From assembly GCA_902778565.1 (NCBI GenBank), contig CACYYH010000006.1, positions 1 to 52,794 of the forward strand: DNA of 52,794 bases, written 5' to 3'. A program made the translations under genes and the position numbers. Numbering within the stretch: the first letter of the stretch is position 1; every line of letters starts with the position of its first letter. The notes below the pieces were generated by a model. The model was not told the origin of the DNA. It saw only the letters and a list, made by a program, of their open reading frames with translations, and did not search any database. Source of the stretch: an uncultured Eubacteriales bacterium. Its GTDB lineage: Bacteria; Bacillota; Clostridia; Peptostreptococcales; Anaerovoracaceae. This document shows, piece by piece, positions 8,758-17,302 of the stretch.

Positions 8758-9558
8758 CTACACCAGCCCTTTCTCCAAAAATACGGATGCCAGCGCATCC
8801 ATGAAGCCATCGGGTTCTTCGCGGAATACCACGCTTTCGCGTTTGACTTCCGGAGGAATGACGACTTTGTTGACCTTAGTAGGGGAGCCTTTGGCGCCCG
8901 TTTCTTCCGGGGTCAGAATGTCTTCCAGGCTGGACAGATTCATTCTTTCTATCTCGATTTCTCTGGATTCAAGGCGCCGTCTGACTGTAGGAAGCTTAGG
9001 AGTGGTGATGTTCTTTGTGACGCTGACAAGAGCAGGAAGCGGCATGCGGCGAGTCTGTTTCATACCCCAAAGGTCTTCTGCAGTGACTTCGATATGCCCT
9101 GATGTAAGCTTATCTATTTTTTCCACATAGTAGCAGTGGGGGATGCCAAGGAACTCAGCCACCTCTGCGCCTACCTGAGCCGTATCGCCATCAACTGATT
9201 TCTCCCCGCAGAGAATAAGATCATAACCGCCTTTTTTTCTTATAGCAGCTGCTAAAGTCTTTGAAGTGGCACAGGTGTCGGCCCCACCGAATTTTGCGTC
9301 TGTCAAAAGTATGCCATGATCAGCCCCTCTGGCATAAGCGATCCTAAGAGACCCCTCTGCCCGGGGAGGCCCCATGGTCAGAGCAGTTACATCCACATCT
9401 TCTCTGGCTTTTTTCAGTTCGCAGGCAGTTTCCAAAGCATTTTCATCGAAGGGATTGATCTCAGCGGGAGCATTTGCACGGTTGACACGGCCTCTCTCGC
9501 TGTCGAATTCGACTTTCTGCATATCAGGAACTTCTTTGATCAAAACTAATATCTTCAT
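8758..9558 (-). CDS. etfB: Electron transfer flavoprotein beta subunit
   Basis: 266-aa EtfB starting MKILVLIKEVPD, the typical N terminus, with the nucleotide-binding stretch DGDTAQVGAEVAEFLG around residues 120-135. The frame is open upstream to 9609, but the family start and the RBS AGGGTG both point to the ATG at 9558. DGDTAQVG is shared by bifurcating and non-bifurcating EtfB, so it does not by itself prove bifurcation. Fourth gene of the operon, 79 bp after the transporter gene, with a stable hairpin in that gap. Confidence 0.95.
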   Translation of the reverse strand: MKILVLIKEVPDMQKVEFDSERGRVNRANAPAEINPFDENALETACELKKAREDVDVTALTMGPPRAEGSLRIAYARGADHGILLTDAKFGGADTCATSKTLAAAIRKKGGYDLILCGEKSVDGDTAQVGAEVAEFLGIPHCYYVEKIDKLTSGHIEVTAEDLWGMKQTRRMPLPALVSVTKNITTPKLPTVRRRLESREIEIERMNLSSLEDILTPEETGAKGSPTKVNKVVIPPEVKRESVVFREEPDGFMDALASVFLEKGLV

Positions 9559-9579
9559 TTTATCACCCTGTTTATAAAT

Positions 9580-9605
9580 GGGACCAGCCCTTTCGGACTG
9601 ATCCC
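9580..9605 (-). other. Stable intra-operon hairpin upstream of etfB
   Basis: On the minus strand an 11-bp stem (9595-9605 with 9580-9590, two G:U pairs) closes on a GAAA tetraloop. There is no following T run, so it is not a simple terminator. The position between transporter and etfB suggests an mRNA stability or processing element that sets the ratio of the two parts of the operon. Confidence 0.65.
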
Positions 9606-9637
9606 GCATTATACTTTAAATTATATATTCACTCGGG

Positions 9638-11074
9638 TCAGAAGTGAACAAATATGTTTGTAAGAAGAGTAACCAAAGGAATGGCTATGATGGTTCTTTC
9701 CAGGAATACTACGAAGAGATGACCAACATTTACAGGAACTCTGGATTTCAGTACGATGAGACCTACCTCTGTCATATAGATGATCTGAAGGAGAGACATA
9801 CATCCTACAATGAAACGTGTCCTTTCAATAGGGAAGTCTGCCAGCATAAGAGGAGGAATGTACTGATCTGCGAAACCTACCAGACAAGCAGGAGCAACTT
9901 CTTTGGCTCCCTCAATACCGCAGAGATCCATGTACCAGCCGAAGGGGATGGATACCCAGTCGAATATAGGTGTAAATTCTGCAAGAATGAGCACGATGGT
10001 ACCCCAGCTCATTACGATAGGGATAAGATCCAGGAACATTGTGGCATATACGTGGAAGCCGGATTTGGCTACGGTCTTGCCGGTTGCAGTATCGGCTCTG
10101 TGACCTGCGAGGTTGAGTGCCCATTTTAATTTAGGAACGCCCTTGGGAACGTTTTCATTGATTCTCTTACCGGCGATCTCATCATAGGTATCAGGAATCT
10201 TCCTGAGAGGAGGGATCCTGGGGATGATCATTGCGAGAACGACACCGCCGATCAAACTTATGAGATAGAAGATGGTGAATTTTTCCTGTACTCCGATCAG
10301 TTCTGCGATAACATAGCAGAAAGGAATGGATACGAAAGAGAAGTTCATCGATATAGTGGCAGCTTCTCTGGCACTGTAGAATCCTGATTCATACTGTCCG
10401 GTGGTAAGGATAGCGGCAGCATTGGAAGTGCCGAGCCAGGAAGTTACGAGGTCGATGGCTGAACGTCCGGGTACTGTGAACAGCGGGCGGACGACTTTTC
10501 TTAAGAGGACGCCAACGAATTCCATAATGCCGAAGTCAGTGAGAAGAGGCATAAGGAAAGCGATACAGAGAATGATGGATACAAGGCTGGCAGCGATGCC
10601 GAGCATGGAACCGCCTGTGGCTCCGGACCATACCATCTCAGGACCGATTTTGAAATAAGCCATGTAAACGAAGATCACGCCAATGATACGGCTTACGAAG
10701 TATAAAGGTGATGGCGAAAGAATCTTTTGCAGTCCTTCGTTTTTCTGAAGAAATGCCGGGTGGAAAAGTTTGTTGATGATGGTGAGCAATGTTGAAACTG
10801 TTACGAAGACGAGTACTGCTATTGTGGAAAGATCCACAGTCTCCGTAGCTAACAGCGATTTCACCCAGTTGATAACGATACCTACGGGGATCGTGAAGGT
10901 GTTTCCCTGAGGAATAGGTATCAGGAACAGGAATACACCCACAGCGGATGCGATGACGAATTTGACTATGCTGGAGCTCTTAACTGGTTCGAGTTCTACA
11001 GCAGTGACCTGTTCATCATCGGCAGGGTTCTGCGGTACCTGCGGCTCTGCCGCAGTAACTTTCTTTTCTTCCAT
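9638..11074 (-). CDS. YjiH-family (Gate-domain) membrane transporter
   Basis: 478-aa polytopic membrane protein with about ten hydrophobic segments after a charged 30-residue N-terminal tail. The central region (FGIMEFVGVLLRKVVRPLF, then SWLGTSNAAAILTTGQY) is the nucleoside-recognition/Gate signature found in YjiH-like proteins. Substrates of this family are largely uncharacterised. Its place between the aminotransferase and the Etf-dehydrogenase genes makes import of the amino or hydroxy acid catabolised here, or export of the product, the simplest idea. RBS AAGGAG before the ATG. It is 33 bp from the aminotransferase gene. Confidence 0.82.
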   Translation of the reverse strand: MEEKKVTAAEPQVPQNPADDEQVTAVELEPVKSSSIVKFVIASAVGVFLFLIPIPQGNTFTIPVGIVINWVKSLLATETVDLSTIAVLVFVTVSTLLTIINKLFHPAFLQKNEGLQKILSPSPLYFVSRIIGVIFVYMAYFKIGPEMVWSGATGGSMLGIAASLVSIILCIAFLMPLLTDFGIMEFVGVLLRKVVRPLFTVPGRSAIDLVTSWLGTSNAAAILTTGQYESGFYSAREAATISMNFSFVSIPFCYVIAELIGVQEKFTIFYLISLIGGVVLAMIIPRIPPLRKIPDTYDEIAGKRINENVPKGVPKLKWALNLAGHRADTATGKTVAKSGFHVYATMFLDLIPIVMSWGTIVLILAEFTPIFDWVSIPFGWYMDLCGIEGAKEVAPACLVGFADQYIPPLMLADFPIERTRFIVGCMSLLQIIYMTEVGLIVLKSRVPVNVGHLFVVFLERTIIAIPLVTLLTNIFVHF

Positions 11075-11107
11075 GACTATTACTCCTTTTTTCTTGATAA
11101 TGGATGA

Positions 11108-12274
11108 TTATTTCTGGAAAATTGAAACTTTGCCAATACGGTCGAAAGCTTCTTTTAATGTATCTACATTCACAGTGCAGGCCAGTCTGATGTAGCCTTC
11201 ACCGCAATTGCCGAATGCTATTCCCGGGATGGTGAGTACGTGAGCCTCTCTTAAAATGATGTCACTCACATCGACTGAATCAAGCCCGGTGTCCTTGATG
11301 TTAACGAACAGATAGAAGGTTCCTTTGGGAGGATAGAGCACATGCATATTTGGGATCTCGTTGATGCGCTCGGCAGCGTAATAAACTCTTTTGCGATATT
11401 CTTCGACCATTTCAGGCTGCACGATCTGACGATTTCTCATTCCGTGAAGAGCGGCTCTCTGTGAAATGGACGGAGCGGTGAAGACAACGTTCTCATTGAT
11501 CTGCTGTACGGTCTTGATTATGCACTCCGGAGCGATGATATTGCCGACTCTCCATCCTGTCATGGTATAGTCTTTGGAGAAACTGTTTATGATGATGGTT
11601 CTCTCCTGCATACCCGGAAGGGAAGCGAAGGGCACGAAGGGGTGCTGGTAACTGAATGAAGTGTATATATCATCAGCTATTACGATCAAATCGTACTTCT
11701 CGGCGATTTCAGCGATCTTTTCCATGGTATCCACGGTCAGACAATTGCCGGTCGGATTGCTGGGAGTGTTGATGACCAGGGCTTTAGTGCGCTCTGTAAT
11801 CAGACTCTCCAGTCTTTCGATGTTGATCTGGAAATCCTCTTCCTCGTAGGTTGGAAGCTCTACGGGGATACCTCTGGCGAGTTCCACCTGTTGAGGGTAT
11901 GGCGTAAAGAAGGGAGCTTGCAGGATGACTTCGTCTCCATCGTCCAGAATGGCCTCCAGAGCCAGATACATGGCGAGACAACCGCTGGCTGATACGAAGA
12001 CTTCTTCATCCTTTACGGTCATGCCAAACATGTCCTTGTAATATTTGCAGATCTCTGCCCTGAGCTCGGGATCTCCTCTGAAATCTGTATATTTGGTATG
12101 ACCTGCGCTGGCGTCTTCAAAAGATTTTCTGATGATCAATTCGTGGGTAGTAAGATCCGGATCGCCCAGACTGAGATTGATGACATCGTTATAGTTCTTC
12201 GCGAGTTCATCCACCTTACCCATAGGGGTCTGTTGATCCTTCCAGTAGCGTTTGGATACAAATCTGTGTTTCAT
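11108..12274 (-). CDS. PLP-dependent class I/II aminotransferase
   Basis: 388-aa fold-type I aminotransferase. PLP-site elements are visible: NTPSNPTGN around 169-177, D201/D202 and Y204 (ADDIYTSF), and the Schiff-base lysine K234 in NSFSKDYTMTGWR, followed by R242. The aspartate/aromatic/alanine aminotransferase group fits, but the amino donor cannot be resolved. First gene of the minus-strand operon with RBS GGAGG. It would convert an amino acid to a 2-oxoacid, the oxidised partner of the hydroxyacid handled by the downstream dehydrogenase. Expression is probably controlled by the divergent IclR protein through the dyads at 12343-12396. Confidence 0.92.
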   Translation of the reverse strand: MKHRFVSKRYWKDQQTPMGKVDELAKNYNDVINLSLGDPDLTTHELIIRKSFEDASAGHTKYTDFRGDPELRAEICKYYKDMFGMTVKDEEVFVSASGCLAMYLALEAILDDGDEVILQAPFFTPYPQQVELARGIPVELPTYEEEDFQINIERLESLITERTKALVINTPSNPTGNCLTVDTMEKIAEIAEKYDLIVIADDIYTSFSYQHPFVPFASLPGMQERTIIINSFSKDYTMTGWRVGNIIAPECIIKTVQQINENVVFTAPSISQRAALHGMRNRQIVQPEMVEEYRKRVYYAAERINEIPNMHVLYPPKGTFYLFVNIKDTGLDSVDVSDIILREAHVLTIPGIAFGNCGEGYIRLACTVNVDTLKEAFDRIGKVSIFQK

Positions 12275-12342
12275 TTTTTGCCTCCATTGCTTGATGTTTT
12301 TGAAATAATGTTTTATAATAAGGGTATAGATATATAAAATTT

Positions 12343-12356
12343 AGAACAACGTTCCG
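12343..12356. promoter_or_regulatory. Operator-like dyad 1 (GAAC-AAC-GTTC)
   Basis: Perfect inverted repeat GAAC/GTTC with a 3-nt spacer (12344-12354) in the divergent control region between the aminotransferase operon and iclR. It has the same half-site and spacing type as dyad 2. Confidence 0.6.
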
Positions 12357-12382
12357 TGAATATAAAGATTATGACCAATTTT

Positions 12383-12397
12383 TGAAACAGCGTTTCG
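12383..12397. promoter_or_regulatory. Operator-like dyad 2 (GAAAC-AGC-GTTTC)
   Basis: Perfect 5-bp inverted repeat with a 3-nt spacer (12384-12396), centred 41 bp from dyad 1, about four helical turns, so both lie on one DNA face. Probably bound by the divergent IclR regulator. Confidence 0.6.
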
Positions 12398-12493
12398 TTT
12401 TTCTTAAGTTGATTATAACACATTATCTGTCGCTGTCAAGCGCTAAAACGTTACAATTCTAATATTTTAAAATATTTTTTGTGAGGGAGACAA

Positions 12494-13261
12494 ATGGACG
12501 AAAACATCAATGTAAGTGCGGTAGAACGAGTAGCTAAGATACTTGACGCAGTATCACAGTCACAGAAACCTGTAGGCGTAACGGCGTTATCTAAACAGAT
12601 AGGACTTCCTAAGGCAACAGTCTTCAGGTTCTGTAACACCTTGTATAATCTGGGATATTTAGATAAAAATGTTAACGACGAGTTTTCGCTTGGACTTATC
12701 TTCATTACTTTGGGGGAGAGAGTCAAGGCAGATACGAACATAGCGGAACTGGCTAAACCATATATGGAGGAATTATCGATGGAGACCGGAGAAAGCATAA
12801 ATCTGGGAATTCGGCAAGATAATTCTGTATTCACTCTTTTGAATGTTGAAGGAGAGTCATCTGTGCTGGTTTCCAGGCTGGTACCGGTATGTCCGTTACA
12901 CTGCTCATCCATGGGAAAGGTCTTCCTTGTAAACATGAAGGATAAAGAATTGAGGGAGTTTTTCAGTTCCAATCTTATCAAAAGAACTGTGAATACCATA
13001 ACTACCTATGAGGATTTTCAGAAAGCCAAGGAGTTCTATGAGGAGAATGGAGTTGCTTCCGAGAACGAGGAATATGAGTACGGCCTCTCATGTATGGCAG
13101 CACCGCTCTATGGGTATAAGGGCAGTTTGGTAGCTGCAATAAGCCTTTCCGCTCCGGGAAGCCGTATGGAGATCAAAGGCAGGGAATATCTCATGGACAG
13201 GCTGAAAGCTACAGCAGACAAGATCTCCAGGCTATATGCAAGATTGTATATAACAAAATAA
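12494..13261 (+). CDS. IclR-family transcriptional regulator
   Basis: 255-aa regulator with an N-terminal winged HTH (residues about 5-60; VTALSKQIGLPKATVFRFC is the helix-turn-helix) and a C-terminal IclR effector domain (about 75-250, with CPLHCSSMGKVFL and SCMAAPLYGYKG). IclR proteins usually bind small carboxylates or oxoacids and control a divergent catabolic operon. Its divergent placement next to the aminotransferase-Etf operon and the twin dyads fit that pattern. RBS GAGGGAG precedes the ATG. Confidence 0.92.
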   Translation: MDENINVSAVERVAKILDAVSQSQKPVGVTALSKQIGLPKATVFRFCNTLYNLGYLDKNVNDEFSLGLIFITLGERVKADTNIAELAKPYMEELSMETGESINLGIRQDNSVFTLLNVEGESSVLVSRLVPVCPLHCSSMGKVFLVNMKDKELREFFSSNLIKRTVNTITTYEDFQKAKEFYEENGVASENEEYEYGLSCMAAPLYGYKGSLVAAISLSAPGSRMEIKGREYLMDRLKATADKISRLYARLYITK

Positions 13262-13285
13262 AAACCGCCCGGGATCCTGGGCGGC
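13261..13285 (-). terminator. Terminator between iclR and the racemase-like gene
   Basis: CCGCCC/GGGCGG stem (13266-13271, 13280-13285); the T run lies on the minus strand, so it serves the racemase-like gene and may also slow iclR transcription. Confidence 0.75.
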
Positions 13286-13307
13286 AAAGAAAATAATAGA
13301 TTTTATT

Positions 13308-14417
13308 TCATATAAATTCCACAGCCACGTTGCTGTCATCGGTCAGATAGAGCAGGGCTGTATAGCGGATCTCGAATTCCACTATGTCGCCTGTTTTTAT
13401 TTCTCTCGGACAGTCTTCTATGTCGATTATGGTGTGGTCTGAAGAGGCACCGATAACTTCGATCCCCGGCTCCGTGGGAACCAGTTCCTCGGGGAAGGCG
13501 TAGTCCAGTTTGCCGATTGCAAGAAGCGCACGGTTTCTGACCCCGCGATCTTCGTAGACCTGCTTGTGACCGAAGGCATCTGTGCAGAGTTCGCCGATGG
13601 GATGCGTAGGCTTGCGGTGAACTTCTATGACTTCCGCCTTGAGGTGCCAGGCATCTCTTATCATATAAGGCATCGGTGTGTCATACAGATCCGGAAGATC
13701 CCGGCCAATGGTCATGACTTCTCCAAGCCTCATGCTGTTGATCCTCTTTGGCATGGTGCCGTCCAATATCCTGGGGAAGGCCGTAGTATCCGCTCCGGAC
13801 AAGATCTCCAGTTTGCGGCCGATCTCCGCTTCCACAAGTTCTGCGGCATCCACAAGCTCCTGCATCTTTTCCTTTGTGGCGGCTACGGAGCCGTAACAGC
13901 CCACGTTCATACCCAATCCAAGCAGATGCAGGTTCGCGGCAGCCTCAGTATATTTGGCAGCGGCGACCAGTTCCGCTCTGTCCCAGAAACCTTCTCTCAG
14001 GTCCCCGACTTCCACCATGAGAATGACCTTGTGGACCTTGTTTTTCAAGGCTGCTTCAGCGTTCAGAGCCTCAAGAAGTGCCATATCGCTATTTAGCGAT
14101 ACGTCGCAGCATTCGATCACGTCTGGTACTTCTGAAAGCATAGGTATCCTTATGAGCATAAAGGGAAGGCTTATCCCCTGATCCCGGAGGTTTTTAAGCT
14201 GTTCCATCCTGGACGTGGCTATCCAGCGGCAGCCGGCTTCTTCGAAGACTTTTGCGATCTCAGGCAAGCCGTTCACGCCTTTTACCACGGCGGCAACCTG
14301 GATGCCCGCAGCTTTTGCGCGGCGCATGACTTCCTCCGTGTTGCGGCGGACTTTGTCAAGGTCGCAGGTCACTCTGGGATAATAATTGGAGCGTACATCT
14401 TTTCCGACGACTTTCAT
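13308..14417 (-). CDS. Alanine/ornithine racemase family PLP enzyme
   Basis: 369-aa fold-type III PLP enzyme. The N-terminal TIM barrel carries the PLP lysine K46 in VAAVVKGVNG, where the alanine-racemase family has its catalytic lysine. The C-terminal beta domain is short, as in the ornithine-racemase branch (ornithine racemase of Clostridium sticklandii) rather than classical Alr. Substrate is therefore alanine, ornithine or another amino acid; ornithine would fit amino-acid fermentation. Own promoter (14445-14473), RBS AAAGGAG, terminator at 13261-13285. No ornithine aminomutase genes are in view. Confidence 0.82.
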   Translation of the reverse strand: MKVVGKDVRSNYYPRVTCDLDKVRRNTEEVMRRAKAAGIQVAAVVKGVNGLPEIAKVFEEAGCRWIATSRMEQLKNLRDQGISLPFMLIRIPMLSEVPDVIECCDVSLNSDMALLEALNAEAALKNKVHKVILMVEVGDLREGFWDRAELVAAAKYTEAAANLHLLGLGMNVGCYGSVAATKEKMQELVDAAELVEAEIGRKLEILSGADTTAFPRILDGTMPKRINSMRLGEVMTIGRDLPDLYDTPMPYMIRDAWHLKAEVIEVHRKPTHPIGELCTDAFGHKQVYEDRGVRNRALLAIGKLDYAFPEELVPTEPGIEVIGASSDHTIIDIEDCPREIKTGDIVEFEIRYTALLYLTDDSNVAVEFI

Positions 14418-14444
14418 GGCTGACTCCTTTCGTTATCTGCCTAA

Positions 14445-14473
14445 ATTATATATTCAGAGCGACGTCAAATCAA
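14445..14473 (-). promoter_or_regulatory. Promoter of the racemase-like gene
   Basis: Minus strand TTGATT (14468-14473), 17-bp spacer, TATAAT (14445-14450). Confidence 0.75.
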
Positions 14474-14485
14474 TATTCAAACTTG

Positions 14486-14514
14486 TTGATTAAAATCCCC
14501 ATAGAGGGTAAAAT
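14486..14514 (+). promoter_or_regulatory. Promoter of the DUF2804 gene
   Basis: TTGATT (14486-14491), 17-bp spacer, TAAAAT (14509-14514), divergent from the racemase promoter with only 12 bp between the -35 boxes. Confidence 0.75.
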
Positions 14515-14550
14515 ATATATAAGAGTTTGTTACGACAAGGAGGACCGACT

Positions 14551-15660
14551 ATGAATACTAAAACTCCTCAGCATGAAATAACAGAGAGACACGCACTTCT
14601 GGACGAGCAGGGAAGACTCACGGAACCCGGATATGCAAAAAAACTCATCCTCGACTATGACAGGAAGGCTATCAAGGCAGGAAGCATGAGGATCAAGGAG
14701 TGGGATTACTATCTGGTGACCTGCGATGATTTTGCGGTGGCTCTGACTATAGACGACAATTCCTACATGGGGCTGGACAGCATAAGCCTCCTGGATTTCA
14801 AGGAAAACCATCAGATAACCACTTCCAAGATGGCCGCCCTGACAAGAGGTAAGAAAAACCTGCCATCATCTTCGGAAGCAGGAGACACTGAGACCAAGGG
14901 CAAGGGCTATGAGATCAGCTTCTACCACGGAGGCGATCACCGCATCCTCAAGTTCCACATGATCAATTTCTGGCAGGGGAAACCCATTATCGGCGAGATC
15001 CGCCTGGAGAACCCGGAACAGGATTCCATGGTCATCGCGACTCCCTACAAGGAGGACCCGAAAGCTTTCTACTATAACCAGAAGATCATAGCCATGCCGG
15101 CCACAGGCTGGGTTGAGTATGGCGGTAAGAGATACGAGTTCCCAGAAGGCGCTTCCTTCGGACTTCTGGACTGGGGAAGAGGCGTATGGACGTATAAGAA
15201 CACCTGGTACTGGGGCGCAGCCCAGGGCATGGTGAACGGTCACAGATTCGGATGGAATATAGGCTACGGTTTCGGAGACACCTCCGCCGCATCTGAAAAC
15301 ATGCTCTTCTATGACGGTAAGGCTCATAAGCTCAGCCAGGTGAAATTCAATATCCCCAGCAGGAACAGACAGTACACCACCCACGGAAGCTGCTGTACTT
15401 CTGGCGGGACTACCGTTGAGACCCTGGATCAGGTGGACGACTATCTGAGCCCCTGGACCTTCACTTCTGACGACGGAAGGTTCGAGATGCTCTTCATGCC
15501 CATCATGGACAGAGCTTCCAAGACCGACGTCAAGCTGATCTGTTCAGACCAGCATCAGGTCTTCGGTAAATTCAGCGGCACGGCCACTCTGGATGACGGC
15601 ACCGTGATCGAAGTTCAGGACTTCCTGGGATTCGCCGAAAAAGTTTATAATAAGTGGTAA
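14551..15660 (+). CDS. DUF2804 family protein of unknown function
   Basis: 369-aa soluble protein that fits DUF2804 along its length: an N-terminal beta-rich half, the central FGLLDWGRGVW and WYWGAAQG region, and the C-terminal signature DRASKT followed by DQHQVFGKFSG. The fold is probably a lipocalin-like or carotenoid-hydratase-like beta barrel; no enzymatic activity is established to my knowledge. The frame is open from a TTG at 14527, but RBS AAGGAGG places the start at the ATG at 14551. It stands alone between its own promoter and a strong terminator. Confidence 0.85.
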   Translation: MNTKTPQHEITERHALLDEQGRLTEPGYAKKLILDYDRKAIKAGSMRIKEWDYYLVTCDDFAVALTIDDNSYMGLDSISLLDFKENHQITTSKMAALTRGKKNLPSSSEAGDTETKGKGYEISFYHGGDHRILKFHMINFWQGKPIIGEIRLENPEQDSMVIATPYKEDPKAFYYNQKIIAMPATGWVEYGGKRYEFPEGASFGLLDWGRGVWTYKNTWYWGAAQGMVNGHRFGWNIGYGFGDTSAASENMLFYDGKAHKLSQVKFNIPSRNRQYTTHGSCCTSGGTTVETLDQVDDYLSPWTFTSDDGRFEMLFMPIMDRASKTDVKLICSDQHQVFGKFSGTATLDDGTVIEVQDFLGFAEKVYNKW

Positions 15661-15691
15661 GCGAAGCCTGTTAAATCAATTGCAAAAAAGG

Positions 15692-15731
15692 CTCCCCTGT
15701 AGTAGAATGATAGTACTATGGGGGAGTTTTT
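15692..15731 (+). terminator. Terminator after the DUF2804 gene
   Basis: A continuous 13-bp stem (15692-15704 with 15714-15726, including two G:U pairs), 9-nt loop and five Ts. It lies in front of the cobalamin-associated operon and could also act as an attenuator for it, but no aptamer precedes it. Confidence 0.82.
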
Positions 15732-15779
15732 GGATTGCAAAAAACCGGTGCCTGAAATGGCCCGGGGACAGGAGTATTT

Positions 15780-17294
15780 ATGGCACTGGAACTGAAGAAA
15801 TTACAGAACGGTTCAGATATAAGAGGAGTCTCTCTGGACGGAGTTCCGGGAGAACCCATCACCCTGGGAAAAGAAGAGGCGAGAGCCCTCACAAGAGGCT
15901 TCATCCTCTGGCTTCAGGACAAGACCGGCAAACTTCCCACTGAGATGAGAATATCCGTGGGTCACGACTCCAGAATAAGCGCTGACGCTTTGACCGACGC
16001 TCTCATCTATACCATGATGGAGGCAGGAATAAGGGTGTTTGACTGCGGACTGGCTTCAACGCCCGCCATGTTCATGTCCACCATGTTTGAAGGATATAAG
16101 TGCGACGGAGCTATAATGATAACGGCTTCGCACCTTCCTTCCAATAGGAACGGATTCAAGTATTTTTCAAAGGACGGAGGACTGGACAAGAAGGACATCT
16201 CCAGGATCATCGAGCTGGCGGAAGCCGGCGCTCAGCTTCCATCCAGCCTGCCCGGCTCCGTGGATGAGAGGGATCTTATCGGAGATTACAGCAGCTATCT
16301 CAGAAACAAGATCATAGCAGAAGTTGCCGACGAGGAGGATCCTGAGCATCCTCTGAAGGGTCTTAAGATAGTAGTGGACGCCGGGAACGGAGCAGGCGGC
16401 TTCTATGCCACGAGGATACTGGAACCTTTGGGAGCGGACATCACCGGATCCCAGTTCCTGGAACCGGACGGAAATTTCCCCAACCATCAGCCCAACCCGG
16501 AAAACAAAGCCGCCATGGCTTCGATCTCCGGGGCTGTTATCGATAATAATGCAGATCTGGGACTCATCTTTGATACCGACGTTGACAGATCGGCTGCAGT
16601 TGACAGAGACGGCAGGGAGATATCCAGAAACGGCATCGTAGCGCTGGCCGCTGCGCTGATCGCCGTGGAGCATCCCGGGACGACAGTCGTAACCGATTCC
16701 ATTACATCGGATCAGCTCACCACATATCTGGAAGAGTGCCTTGGCCTGAAACACCTGAGGTTCAAAAGAGGCTACAGGAACGTCATCAATAAGTCCATTG
16801 AACTTAACGAGGCAGGCATCGACTCCCAGCTTGCCATAGAGACTTCAGGACATGCAGCATACAAAGAAAACTATTTCCTTGATGACGGGGCATACCTCGC
16901 CACCAAGATAGTTATAAAAGAAGCGCAGCTCCACAAAAAAGGCGTGGACATCGGAGTGCTGATCTCCAGTCTTGAGGAGCCGAAGGAAGCCATTGAAGTG
17001 AGACTTCCCATCGATGCAAAGGACTTCGGAGTATACGGAGACCAGGTGCTGGCAGGTCTTGAGGTATGGGTAAAATCCAAAGAGGATAAGGGCTTGAAAA
17101 TGGTGGAACCCAACTATGAGGGCATACGCATCAACTTCGACCTTCCGGAGGTCAAGGGCTGGTGCCTCTTAAGGAAATCACTGCACGACCCTATCATGCC
17201 TCTTAATGTTGAGGTCACAGAGGGCAGCTGTGAGACCATACTGGAGATAATGGCAGCATTTCTGGACGGATATACGAGAATAGGCAACATATAA
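15780..17294 (+). CDS. Phosphomannomutase/phosphoglucomutase family enzyme
   Basis: 504-aa alpha-D-phosphohexomutase. Phosphoserine S117 lies in ITASHLPSN (family TASHNP) and the metal-binding loop is DTDVDR (265-270, family DGDxDR). The sugar-binding and C-terminal phosphate-binding domains follow. Substrate could be glucose, mannose or a related hexose phosphate; the DTD and HLP variants argue for a divergent subgroup. RBS AGGAG. First gene of a co-directional run: the next start is 8 bp away and five cobalamin-related genes follow, an unusual setting for a mutase. Confidence 0.88.
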   Translation: MALELKKLQNGSDIRGVSLDGVPGEPITLGKEEARALTRGFILWLQDKTGKLPTEMRISVGHDSRISADALTDALIYTMMEAGIRVFDCGLASTPAMFMSTMFEGYKCDGAIMITASHLPSNRNGFKYFSKDGGLDKKDISRIIELAEAGAQLPSSLPGSVDERDLIGDYSSYLRNKIIAEVADEEDPEHPLKGLKIVVDAGNGAGGFYATRILEPLGADITGSQFLEPDGNFPNHQPNPENKAAMASISGAVIDNNADLGLIFDTDVDRSAAVDRDGREISRNGIVALAAALIAVEHPGTTVVTDSITSDQLTTYLEECLGLKHLRFKRGYRNVINKSIELNEAGIDSQLAIETSGHAAYKENYFLDDGAYLATKIVIKEAQLHKKGVDIGVLISSLEEPKEAIEVRLPIDAKDFGVYGDQVLAGLEVWVKSKEDKGLKMVEPNYEGIRINFDLPEVKGWCLLRKSLHDPIMPLNVEVTEGSCETILEIMAAFLDGYTRIGNI

Positions 17295-17302
17295 CAACGG
17301 TT

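Noticed and set aside
9644..10129. 161-codon plus-strand frame opposite the YjiH gene
   Set aside because: It is antisense to conserved transmembrane sequence, lacks a ribosome site and has no recognisable domain; likewise the other long antisense frames, such as those opposite cls, the kinase, the flavoprotein and tex.
15718..15792. Short leader peptide before the mutase gene
   Set aside because: The frame from the ATG at 15718 starts inside the terminator stem, has no ribosome site and overlaps the mutase start.
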